This document shows, piece by piece, positions 40,338 through 46,563 of a stretch of 46,563 nt of DNA; within the stretch, counting starts at the first letter, position 1; the number at the start of each line of letters is the position of its first letter. The translations under genes were made by a program, and so were the position numbers. A model generated the notes under the pieces. That model was not told the DNA's origin. It saw only the letters and a program-made list of their open reading frames with translations, and made no database searches. The stretch comes from Betaproteobacteria bacterium (GTDB lineage: Bacteria; Pseudomonadota; Gammaproteobacteria; Burkholderiales; SG8-39), in NCBI GenBank assembly GCA_947482825.1, contig CANKMT010000040.1, forward strand, positions 1 through 46,563, given 5' to 3'.

Positions 40338-40353
40338 TTGTATAGCATTACAA
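40338..40353. promoter_or_regulatory. Probable MarR operator TTGTA-N6-TACAA
   Basis: A perfect 5-bp inverted repeat around six bases, extended outward by the offset pair ATTGT/ACAAT (40334-40354). It lies 22 bp before the MarR start and 107 bp before the divergent receptor gene. The size and placement fit a dimeric MarR-type repressor controlling both the ligase operon and the Liv importer. Confidence 0.6.
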
Positions 40354-40375
40354 TTTTGCGGTCAATGCTGCCGCC

Positions 40376-40855
40376 ATGAAAAACCCCAACGTCCCACGTG
40401 GCCCCAGGCCGGGCAGCGTCGCCCGCGTCGAAGGCATCGATTACGCCGACCTCGACGAGCACTTCGGCTACGCGCTCAAGCGTGCCCAGATCGCCTCGTT
40501 CGGTGCGTTCTCGCGCGCTACCGCGGGAGAAGAGATCACGCCGCCGCGCTACACGGCCCTTGTCATTCTCGCTGGCAACCCGGGCATCAGCCAGAGCGCG
40601 CTGGGCGAGGTGCTCGGCACCGCACGGTCAGGGGCGATGATGCTCGCCGACTGGCTTGAGCAGCGCAGCCTCGCCGAGCGCCGCCACCGCCCTGACGACG
40701 GCCGGGCCTGGGGCCTGTTCCTCACTGCAAAGGGTGCGACGCTCTTGCGCAAACTCAAGCGCAGCGTGCGCAGCCATGACCGCAAGTTCGCCGAGCGTCT
40801 GGATGCGGCCGAACGCAGCGAGCTCTTGCGCCTCCTCGCAAAGCTCACGGGCTGA
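40376..40855 (+). CDS. MarR-family transcriptional regulator
   Basis: A 159-residue winged-helix regulator: YALKRAQIASFGAFSRATAG, TPPRYTALVILAGNPGISQS, ALGEVLGTARSGAMMLADWL, and the wing RRHRPDDGRAWGLFLTAKG. Regulators of this type (CouR, FerR, BadR) respond to aromatic acids or their CoA thioesters. The gene is 3 bp upstream of the feruloyl-CoA synthase gene and divergent from the Liv receptor, so it most likely represses both until the CoA ester is made. The ligand is inferred. Confidence 0.88.
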   Translation: MKNPNVPRGPRPGSVARVEGIDYADLDEHFGYALKRAQIASFGAFSRATAGEEITPPRYTALVILAGNPGISQSALGEVLGTARSGAMMLADWLEQRSLAERRHRPDDGRAWGLFLTAKGATLLRKLKRSVRSHDRKFAERLDAAERSELLRLLAKLTG

Positions 40856-40858
40856 ACC

Positions 40859-42676
40859 GTGGCGCAGACCGCAAGCCGATTCCGCAAGATCGCGCTGGGA
40901 CCCGCCAGCGTCACCGTGCGTCCGGACGAAAAGGGCGGCTGGCGCCTGCAATCCCCGGCGCGCCTGAATCCCTATCCGGTGCGCCTGACGGAAAGGTTGC
41001 TCAAGTACGCGGCCGAGGCGCCGGAGCGCACCTTCGTCGCCAAGCGGGTTGCCGGCGGCGAATGGCGGAGGATCTCTTACGCGGAGGCCCTTGCGCAGGC
41101 GCGATGGCTCGGGCAAGCATTGCTCGACCGCGGCCTTTCGGCCGAGCGGCCGCTCATGATCCTCTCGGAAAACGACCTCGAGCAGGCCATGCTCGCGCTG
41201 GCCGCATTGCATGTGGGCGTACCCTTCGTGCCGGTGTCGCCGGCGTATTCGCTGGTTTCGCAGGACCACGGCAAGCTGAAATATGTCGCCGGGCTCATGT
41301 CGCCCGGGCTGGTGTTCGCCTCCGACGAGGCGCGCTTCGGCCGCGCGATCGATGCGGCGATCCCGCCGGGCACCGAGCTGGTCTTCACGAACCGTGCAGG
41401 ACCCGGCCGCAAGGCGACCACGTTCGAAGAGCTCGCGGCAACGGTACCGACGCCACGCGTGGACCCCGCCCACGCCGCCATCGACCCGGACACGATCTCC
41501 AAGTTCCTGCTGACCTCGGGTTCCACCGGGATGCCCAAGGCCGTGATCCACACGCAGCGCATGATCACGAGCAACCTGCAAATGATTGTCGACGCGCTGC
41601 CCTTCATGGCCGAGGAGCCGCCGGTGCTGGTCGACTGGCTGCCTTGGAACCACACCTTCGGCGGAAACCACAACTATGGGCTCGCCCTCTACAACGGCGG
41701 CACGCTGTACATCGACGAAGGCAAGCCCGTCCCGCAGCTGATCGGTGAAACGCTGCGCAACCTGCGCGAGATCGCGCCCACGGTGTACTTCAACGTGCCC
41801 CGCGGTTTCGAGGAGATCGCGCTCGCGCTTCACAAGGACGAGGCGCTGGCGAAGAATTTCTTCAGCCGCGTGAAGATGCTGTTCTACGCCGCGGCGAGCC
41901 TCGCGCAGCCGATCTGGGACAGCCTGCACGAGGCCGCCGAGAAGACTTGCGGCGAACGCATCCTGATGATCACGGGCCTGGGCATGACCGAGACCGCGCC
42001 CTTCGCGGTCGTCGCGAATTGGGAGGCCGGCCAGTCAGGCGGCATCGGCCATCCGGCCGTAGGCGTCGAGATGCGACTTGCGCCGGTCGAGGCGAAACTC
42101 GAAGTCCGTTATCGCGGGCCGAGCGTGACGCCGGGATTCTGGCGCCAGGAAGCGTTGACCCGCGAAGCGTTCGACGAGGAAGGCTTCTACAAGAGCGGCG
42201 ATGCGGCGCGCTTCCTCGACCCGGCGGACCCGCAGAAAGGCCTCGTCTTCGACGGGCGAATCGCCGAGGACTTCAAGCTCTCCTCGGGCACCTGGGTCAG
42301 CGTGGGGCCGTTGCGCGCGCGCATCATCGCTGCCGGCACGCCCTGGGTGCAGGACGCCGTGATCGCCGGCCATGACCGCGACGAGCTCACTGCGCTGGTC
42401 GTCCCGCGCGCGGGCACGCCGAACACGCCCGAACTTCGCGAAGCCTGCCGGCAGGTCCTCGACAAAGTCGCGCAGTCCGCCACCGGCGGGTCGACGCTGA
42501 TCACGCGCGCGGTGCTGCTGACCGAACCGCTCTCCATCGACGCCGGCGAAATCACCGACAAAGGCTCGATCAACCAACGCGCGGTCCTCAAGGCTCGCGC
42601 CGCGCTCGTCGAGGACCTGTACGCGAACCCCTCGCCCCCGCACATCATTCACCCAACCCCCGGAGCATTGCCGTGA
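40859..42676 (+). CDS. fcs: Feruloyl-CoA synthase-like acyl-CoA ligase
   Basis: A 605-residue ANL-superfamily adenylating enzyme. The AMP-binding P-loop is FLLTSGSTGMPKAVIHT, followed by VLVDWLPWNHTFGGNHNYGL (a characteristic feruloyl-CoA synthase block), MITGLGMTETAPFA, and the C-terminal FKLSSGTWVSVGPLRARIIA. In this family the final catalytic lysine segment is ITDKGSINQRAVLK. It activates ferulate or p-coumarate with ATP and CoA. The start is GTG 40859. It overlaps the amidohydrolase start (GTGA). The MarR and Liv-type genes next to it support a hydroxycinnamate role. Confidence 0.88.
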   Translation: MAQTASRFRKIALGPASVTVRPDEKGGWRLQSPARLNPYPVRLTERLLKYAAEAPERTFVAKRVAGGEWRRISYAEALAQARWLGQALLDRGLSAERPLMILSENDLEQAMLALAALHVGVPFVPVSPAYSLVSQDHGKLKYVAGLMSPGLVFASDEARFGRAIDAAIPPGTELVFTNRAGPGRKATTFEELAATVPTPRVDPAHAAIDPDTISKFLLTSGSTGMPKAVIHTQRMITSNLQMIVDALPFMAEEPPVLVDWLPWNHTFGGNHNYGLALYNGGTLYIDEGKPVPQLIGETLRNLREIAPTVYFNVPRGFEEIALALHKDEALAKNFFSRVKMLFYAAASLAQPIWDSLHEAAEKTCGERILMITGLGMTETAPFAVVANWEAGQSGGIGHPAVGVEMRLAPVEAKLEVRYRGPSVTPGFWRQEALTREAFDEEGFYKSGDAARFLDPADPQKGLVFDGRIAEDFKLSSGTWVSVGPLRARIIAAGTPWVQDAVIAGHDRDELTALVVPRAGTPNTPELREACRQVLDKVAQSATGGSTLITRAVLLTEPLSIDAGEITDKGSINQRAVLKARAALVEDLYANPSPPHIIHPTPGALP

Positions 42677-43560
42677 AGAAAATGAACGTAGACGAGTTAG
42701 TCGCGATCGACATCCATACCCACGCAGAAAAATCGGTGCGCATGCTGCCCGATGCGGCCGCCAAGGAAGCCCTCGAAGCGCGGGGGCGTTACTTCCGCTA
42801 CCAGCCGACGCACCAGACCATCGCGCAGATGGCCGAGTACTACCGCGAGCGCAAGATGGGCTTCGTGTGCTTCACGGTCGACCGCGAGCGCGGCCAGGGC
42901 CTGGGCAACAACATCTCCAACGAGGAAGTCGCCGAAAGCGCGCACGAAGAGGGCGATGTGGCGATCCCGTTTGCAAGCGTCTGTCCCTCGCGCGGCAAGA
43001 TGGGCGTGCGTATGGCGAGGGATCTCATCGAGAAATACCACGTCAAGGGATTCAAGTTCCACCCGACCGTGCAGGCGTTCTTCCCGAACGACCACGACTG
43101 CTACCCCCTGTACGAGGTGATCGCCCATTACAAGCTGCCGGCACTCTTCCACACCGGCCAGACCGGCATCGGCGCGGGCATGCCCGGCGGCGGCGGACTC
43201 AAGCTCAAGTACTCCAACCCGATCTACCTGGATGACGTGGCGGCCGATTTCCCCGACATGCCGATCATCATGGCGCACCCGTCCATCCCCTGGCAGGACG
43301 AGGCGCTTTCGGTCGCCACCCACAAGCCGAACGTCTACATCGACCTCTCGGGCTGGTCGCCGAAGTATTTCCCGGCCAACCTTGTCCAGTACGCGAACAC
43401 GCTGCTCAAGCACAAGGTGCTGTTCGGCACCGACAACCCGGTGCTTTCACCCGATCGCTGGCTGGAAGATTTCAACAAGCTCTCGATCAAGCCCGAAGTG
43501 CGGCCGCTGATAATGAAAGACAACGCGGTCAAACTGCTGCGGCTGAAAGAAGAGGCATGA
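42673..43560 (+). CDS. Amidohydrolase-2-family metal-dependent hydrolase
   Basis: A 295-residue TIM-barrel hydrolase. The metal-binding motif is DIHTHAEK (H15, H17), with KGFKFHPTVQAF, IIMAHPSIPW and FGTDNPVLSPD providing the remaining ligands. Family members decarboxylate or hydrolyse aromatic and diketone compounds. In a hydroxycinnamate operon a retro-Claisen (beta-ketoacyl-CoA-cleaving) role, as described for an amidohydrolase-superfamily enzyme of Rhodococcus p-coumarate catabolism, is attractive but inferred. The GTG at 42673 overlaps the ligase stop; an ATG at 42682 is an alternative start. The last codons overlap the next start as ATGA. Confidence 0.85.
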   Translation: MKKMNVDELVAIDIHTHAEKSVRMLPDAAAKEALEARGRYFRYQPTHQTIAQMAEYYRERKMGFVCFTVDRERGQGLGNNISNEEVAESAHEEGDVAIPFASVCPSRGKMGVRMARDLIEKYHVKGFKFHPTVQAFFPNDHDCYPLYEVIAHYKLPALFHTGQTGIGAGMPGGGGLKLKYSNPIYLDDVAADFPDMPIIMAHPSIPWQDEALSVATHKPNVYIDLSGWSPKYFPANLVQYANTLLKHKVLFGTDNPVLSPDRWLEDFNKLSIKPEVRPLIMKDNAVKLLRLKEEA

Positions 43561-43793
43561 GCACGTCCGTGGTTTCTGTCTCCTTTGTGGACGGCATTGC
43601 CGTCGTCGCGGTAAACAATCCGCCGGTCAACACGATCGATGCAAAGGTAAGCGAGGGACTGGCGCAGGCGGTTTCGGAACTCGAGGCGCGCAAAGACATC
43701 AAGGCGGCGGTGCTGTTGTGCGAAGGCAAGAGCATCGCTGCTTGGGAAAGGGAGAAGGCAATGGCGGCGAGACCCGATGCCGCGTTCAGATAG
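43557..43793 (+). pseudogene. 5' stub of an enoyl-CoA hydratase (possibly hydratase/3-hydroxyacyl-CoA dehydrogenase) gene
   Basis: Translation starts at an ATGA overlap with the amidohydrolase. The first 60 or so residues match the N-terminus of crotonases: VSFVDGIAVVAVNNPPVNTI, DAKVSEGLAQAVSELEARKD, IKAAVLLCEGKS. NPPVN followed by this helix is typical of the large hydratase/dehydrogenase (FadJ-like) proteins of 700 residues. After CEGKSI, where FIAGADI should follow, the frame gives AAWEREKAMAARPDAAFR and stops. The oxyanion-hole and catalytic residues are missing. The gene is cut just upstream of a nucleotidyltransferase gene of toxin-antitoxin type. Confidence 0.8.
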
Positions 43794-43830
43794 ACTATCG
43801 CCTTCGTCGTGATACCCAAACAGTCCTGCC

Positions 43831-44121
43831 ATGCACCCGTCACAAGCATTGAATTCGAATCGTGCCGCGATCAGGGAGATCGCAGCCAGGCATCGTGTTC
43901 GTGATGTACGCGTATTCGGTTCCGTACTGAGCGGCAAGGATACCAACGATAGCGATCTTGACTTGCTCGTCGAGCCCACGGAGCAGACTACGCTGCTCGA
44001 TATTGGAAAGATTCAGTTCGAGCTTAGCGAACTGCTGGGAATTGCCGTGGACGTGCTTACTCCCGGCGCACTGCCGGAGCAATTTCGGGAAAAGGTCCTC
44101 GCTGAAGCGCAACCCGTATAG
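43831..44121 (+). CDS. MNT-type minimal nucleotidyltransferase (MntA antitoxin-like), orphan
   Basis: A 96-residue polymerase-beta-fold protein with the active-site pattern G30SVLSGKDTNDSDLDLLV, that is GS plus the D42xD44 carboxylates. VRVFGS precedes and LLGIAVDVLTPGALPEQFRE follows. In HEPN-MNT systems such a protein AMPylates and silences a HEPN RNase encoded right next to it. No HEPN gene follows; the 214 bp downstream contain no recognisable frame. It is either an orphan antitoxin or the remains of a pair. It lies 37 bp after the crotonase stub. Confidence 0.82.
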   Translation: MHPSQALNSNRAAIREIAARHRVRDVRVFGSVLSGKDTNDSDLDLLVEPTEQTTLLDIGKIQFELSELLGIAVDVLTPGALPEQFREKVLAEAQPV

Positions 44122-44269
44122 GGACATTGCTGGCCGAGACGAACCTTCCAAGGACTGACTGCTGATCGGTTCCGGTTTCAGCTTGCAGTTTGCCGCGAGC
44201 AGTCAGGACGTTGAGCGTTGCGTGGATGAGGAACTCCCAAAAGGGTCGGCCGGCAGACTTCCGAGATGG

Positions 44270-44333
44270 AAAATACTGCCAATTTTTAACCAACCCCCGC
44301 GCCAATATTAGGTTTCCAGCCAAAATACTGCCA
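44270..44333. repeat. Direct repeat AAAATACTGCCA
   Basis: The 12-mer occurs at 44270-44281 and 44322-44333, 52 bp apart, in an AT-rich patch (AATTTTTAACC, CCAATATTAGG). The second copy ends 2 bp before the GTG start of the following gene, so it covers the ribosome-binding region, where no Shine-Dalgarno is seen. The rest of 44122-44335 holds no recognisable gene. Confidence 0.6.
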
Positions 44334-44335
44334 TC

Positions 44336-45376
44336 GTGGAAAGCACTCCGACCTCCTGGCGAGCAGTTTCGACGCTGTACAACGCGCTCGTGACCGGGCT
44401 GGTCGTGTCGCTGGTCGCGCGTCACGGCAGCGGCGTTGCGCGCGAATACGTGTTCCGTCATTTCCGCCGGCAGCACCTGGAAAAGTTCCTGCCCGGCCTC
44501 GCCAAGCTGGGGTTGGCCGGCCAGCCGCATGCCGTTGCCTGCGCGCTGTATCACTACCATTCGAACGCGCTCGGCGGCGTGAAGACCGAGTACTACCGCG
44601 AGTCCGACCGCAAGGCCTGGGTGCGCTATCCGCCGCCGCGCTGGATGTGGCGTGGCACCTCGATCGCCGCGATTCCCCATGAAGTATCGGCTGCGATGCT
44701 GCACGGATGGCACGGACACAATGGCGTGAGCCTTGGCAATCCGCGCCTCGGGTTCGTCTGCACCGGCATGACGGTAGACGGGATGCCGGGGCTCGAAGGC
44801 TACTACCTCGAGCATGATCACGATCTTGCGCCCGACGAACGCGTGCGCTTCGCGTATGGCAAGGAAACCATGCCGCGGTTCGATCCCGATGCCGCGCCAC
44901 GACTGGAGGCCGAAAGCTGGCCGGCCGAGCGGCTGGAGCGAACTCGCCGCCGCTACGCGATGGACTACGTGCGCACGATGCTGGCGGTGCTCGAAGACTT
45001 GCCGGGCGTGCCGGACCCGATGGCGGAACTCGCGCGGGTCGCGAGGCTGGTCGGCTTGCAGTTCTATGAAGAGACGGCGCTTGAAACCGGTGCCGGGGAA
45101 AGCGCTGCGATCTTCGGCCGCTGGCTGCATGCGATGCTCGAAGCGCAGGGCGAGGAGGTGACGCTCGCCGTCGAGGGGAACACGGTGGCGATCGAACTCG
45201 CCGGATGGAAACTTCCCGAGGGCCTTGGCCTGCACGACCTGCCGCAAGCATTCCGCGCGTGGAACGAATTGTGGGCTGGCGCAAGCGCCGCGCACGACCG
45301 GTTCCTGCGCTTCGATGCCACCAGCAACCTTGTCGACGGCCGCCCGTCCGCGCGCTGGCGCCTGACCCCCGGTTGA
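44336..45376 (+). CDS. Unrecognised 346-residue protein
   Basis: An intact, GC-rich frame with normal codon bias. The start is GTG 44336, without a visible Shine-Dalgarno. The N-terminal third has a hydrophobic stretch (YNALVTGLVVSLVARHGSGV). The middle is rich in His, Trp and Tyr: HAVACALYHYHSNALGG, RYPPPRWMWRGTSIAAIPHE and AAMLHGWHGHNG. A compact conserved-looking block is LGFVCTGMTVDGMPGLEGYY followed by LEHDHDLAPDERVRF. The C-terminal half is helical with acidic turns. The single Cys in the block and the many histidines suggest a metal site or a hydrolase fold. A faint resemblance to L-2-amino-thiazoline-4-carboxylic acid hydrolase-type proteins was considered but cannot be supported. It is convergent with cnoX. 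Confidence 0.7.
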   Translation: MESTPTSWRAVSTLYNALVTGLVVSLVARHGSGVAREYVFRHFRRQHLEKFLPGLAKLGLAGQPHAVACALYHYHSNALGGVKTEYYRESDRKAWVRYPPPRWMWRGTSIAAIPHEVSAAMLHGWHGHNGVSLGNPRLGFVCTGMTVDGMPGLEGYYLEHDHDLAPDERVRFAYGKETMPRFDPDAAPRLEAESWPAERLERTRRRYAMDYVRTMLAVLEDLPGVPDPMAELARVARLVGLQFYEETALETGAGESAAIFGRWLHAMLEAQGEEVTLAVEGNTVAIELAGWKLPEGLGLHDLPQAFRAWNELWAGASAAHDRFLRFDATSNLVDGRPSARWRLTPG

Positions 45377-45388
45377 GGCAATGCCCGC

Positions 45389-46285
45389 TCAGTGCAGCGC
45401 GCTTGCCAGCTTCCTGCGGTACTCGGACACCAAGTCGGGCTCGCCACCGGCCAGGTTGAAGATGGCGAGAATCTGCTTTCTCGCGGCGCCGTCGCCGAAG
45501 TCCTTGTTGCGGCGGATGATCTCGAGCAGTTCATCCATGGCCGTGCGGTAATTGCTCCGTCCGGCATGCAGGTTGGCGAGCCTCAGTCGCGCGTCGAGAT
45601 TTCCCGGATTCGCGGCGACGGCACGCGCCAATTCGTCCTCCCCAGGACCCGACTGGCCGGATTGCGCAAAAACGATGCCCTGCCTCAGCGTGGCCACCCG
45701 GTCATCGAGCTTGAAGTCCGGTTTCACGGCATCGAGCAGCGCTCCGGCGTCTTCGAGTTTCATCAGCTTGATGAAGAGTTCGGCCAGGTCCAGGCGCGCA
45801 AGATCGCTGGCCGGGTCGAGCTCGACCGCTTTCTGCAGGGCGGCGCTCGCAGCGAGGTCGTCGCCGGCAGCAATGAACTCTTTCGCCCGCATGCGCTCGA
45901 GTTCCGAGGCCGACGGGATCAGCTTGTCGATGAACGCGCGCAACTGCGGCAAGGGCAACGCGCCGACGAACGCGCCGACCTGCTTGCCGTGGCGGATCGC
46001 GCGCACGTCCGGGATCGAGCGCACGCCGAACTCCCGGGCGAGATCGATGCTTTCGTCCGAGTTGACCTTGACCAGCTTGAACTTCCCGCCGTACTCGGCG
46101 GCCAGCTTTTCGAGCATCGGCTTGAGGACCTTGCACGGGCCGCACCACGGCGCCCAGAAGTCGATGACAACGGGCACGTCCTTGGAAGCCTCGAGCACCT
46201 CCTTGTTGAAGTTGCGGGCATCGACATCGACGGCGAAGGCCGCCGATTGCGATTTTCCACCGTCCAAAGGCACTTGTGCTGACAC
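45389..46285 (-). CDS. cnoX: Thioredoxin-TPR co-chaperone (CnoX/YbbN-like)
   Basis: A 298-residue cytosolic protein. Residues 20-125 are a thioredoxin domain with an intact active site W-C48-G-P-C51 and the cis-proline loop RSIPDVRAI. Residues 130-298 are TPR-like helical repeats (AALQKAVELDPASDLARLDL, ARAVAANPGNLDARLRLANL). CnoX protects unfolding proteins from chlorine or oxidative stress and passes them to GroEL. E. coli YbbN has SxxC, whereas this one keeps CxxC and so could act as an oxidoreductase. Start GTG 46285 has GGAGA upstream; earlier in-frame ATGs lack one. It is divergent from fdxA. Confidence 0.88.
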   Translation of the reverse strand: MSAQVPLDGGKSQSAAFAVDVDARNFNKEVLEASKDVPVVIDFWAPWCGPCKVLKPMLEKLAAEYGGKFKLVKVNSDESIDLAREFGVRSIPDVRAIRHGKQVGAFVGALPLPQLRAFIDKLIPSASELERMRAKEFIAAGDDLAASAALQKAVELDPASDLARLDLAELFIKLMKLEDAGALLDAVKPDFKLDDRVATLRQGIVFAQSGQSGPGEDELARAVAANPGNLDARLRLANLHAGRSNYRTAMDELLEIIRRNKDFGDGAARKQILAIFNLAGGEPDLVSEYRRKLASALH

Positions 46286-46338
46286 GGCTTTTCTCCGGAA
46301 ACGCGGGTGAAATCCCACGTGTGGACAGCATGGACGGG

Positions 46339-46368
46339 TTTCAAGCCCATGTAAAATAGGACTATAGG
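46339..46368 (+). promoter_or_regulatory. Possible sigma-70 promoter of fdxA
   Basis: TTTCAA (46339-46344) and TATAGG (46363-46368) are spaced by 18 bp and lie 35 bp before the fdxA start. The hexamers match the consensus only partly. Confidence 0.3.
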
Positions 46369-46402
46369 CGCTTCACACCGAGAGTCCCCTGCCGGAGCTG
46401 CA

Positions 46403-46563
46403 ATGACCTACCTCGTCACCGAAAACTGCATCAAGTGCAAGTACATGGACTGCGTCGAAGTCTGCCCGGTGGATTGCTTCTACGAGGGCGATAACATGCT
46501 CGTGATCAATCCGGACGAATGCATCGACTGCGGCGTGTGCGAGCCCGAGTGCCCGCCGGGGGC
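46403..46563 (+). CDS. fdxA: 7Fe-8S ferredoxin FdxA (3' end outside window)
   Basis: The first 53 residues are present. They carry two cluster motifs: C9 with C17xxxC21P (the 3Fe-4S site, together with a later cysteine) and C40xxC43xxC46xxxC50P (the 4Fe-4S site). [16 protein letters not shown] is the usual linker of the Azotobacter-type seven-iron ferredoxin. Full proteins have about 107 residues. It carries electrons at low potential in the cytoplasm. CCGGAG precedes the ATG. Confidence 0.93.
   Translation, partial: MTYLVTENCIKCKYMDCVEVCPVDCFYEGDNMLVINPDECIDCGVCEPECPPG

Overview
The window looks like a piece of a GC-rich betaproteobacterial (Burkholderiales-type) chromosome. Supporting this are two Bug/TctC-type periplasmic receptors, TRAP and Liv-type importers next to catabolic enzymes, GntR and MarR regulators, Hsp33, a tail-specific protease and a 7Fe-8S ferredoxin. 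No rRNA, tRNA, phage gene or CRISPR array was seen. The taxonomic call is inference from gene content.

Layout. 1-1.7 kb: minus-strand histidinol-dehydrogenase-like gene behind a chimeric wreck of a transketolase 5' end joined to a headless SDR. 1.9-5.5 kb: GntR/FCD remnant, isopropylmalate-dehydrogenase-like enzyme, Gfo/Idh/MocA oxidoreductase, small ABM-fold monooxygenase, and a PhyH dioxygenase facing them. 5.5-10.7 kb: GntR/UTRA regulator divergent from an SsuCBA/TauABC-like ABC importer and a GMC oxidoreductase, with a palindromic operator between. 10.7-13.1 kb: an accessory island (Fic protein, decayed second copy of the GMC 3' end, AbrB-VapC pair). 13.2-17.5 kb: VOC protein divergent from a three-gene nitrile hydratase/thiocyanate hydrolase-type enzyme with split beta subunit, then an Old Yellow Enzyme and a PhyH dioxygenase. 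17.5-22.3 kb (minus): membrane diiron hydroxylase-dctP-dctQ-dctM-PhyH operon. 22.4-28 kb: Bug receptor and a second TRAP system (dctQ-dctM-dctP-ridA-gntR). 28.2-33.6 kb (minus): tail-specific protease, carbamoyltransferase stub, Bug receptor, Hsp33, Rieske oxygenase. 33.6-35.4 kb: cupin, GST, DUF433 and HTH antitoxin-like genes. 35.6-40.2 kb (minus): Liv-type importer. 40.4-43.8 kb: divergent MarR, feruloyl-CoA synthase, amidohydrolase and a truncated crotonase. 43.8-46.6 kb: orphan MNT nucleotidyltransferase, an unrecognised 346-residue protein, thioredoxin-TPR chaperone CnoX, start of fdxA.

Functional reading. This is a catabolic region: five kinds of high-affinity uptake receptor sit beside oxygenases (three PhyH, one Rieske, one diiron hydroxylase, one ABM) and dehydrogenases, each set with its own regulator. 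The MarR/Liv/feruloyl-CoA synthase block is best read as hydroxycinnamate uptake and activation. The nitrile hydratase-like/OYE/PhyH block and the neighbouring TRAP/PhyH operon may form one uncharacterised pathway for a nitrile- or thiocyanate-related, or at least oxidisable, small molecule.

The region is scarred. Three genes survive only as 5' stubs of about 45-65 codons. A GMC 3' end is duplicated around a Fic gene. A short repeat family (core TGGGGCCAGG or TGGGGTCAG next to AAAT) sits at the receptor/permease boundary of two transporter operons and at the stop codon of a third gene. Part of this could be assembly artefact if the sequence comes from a metagenome.
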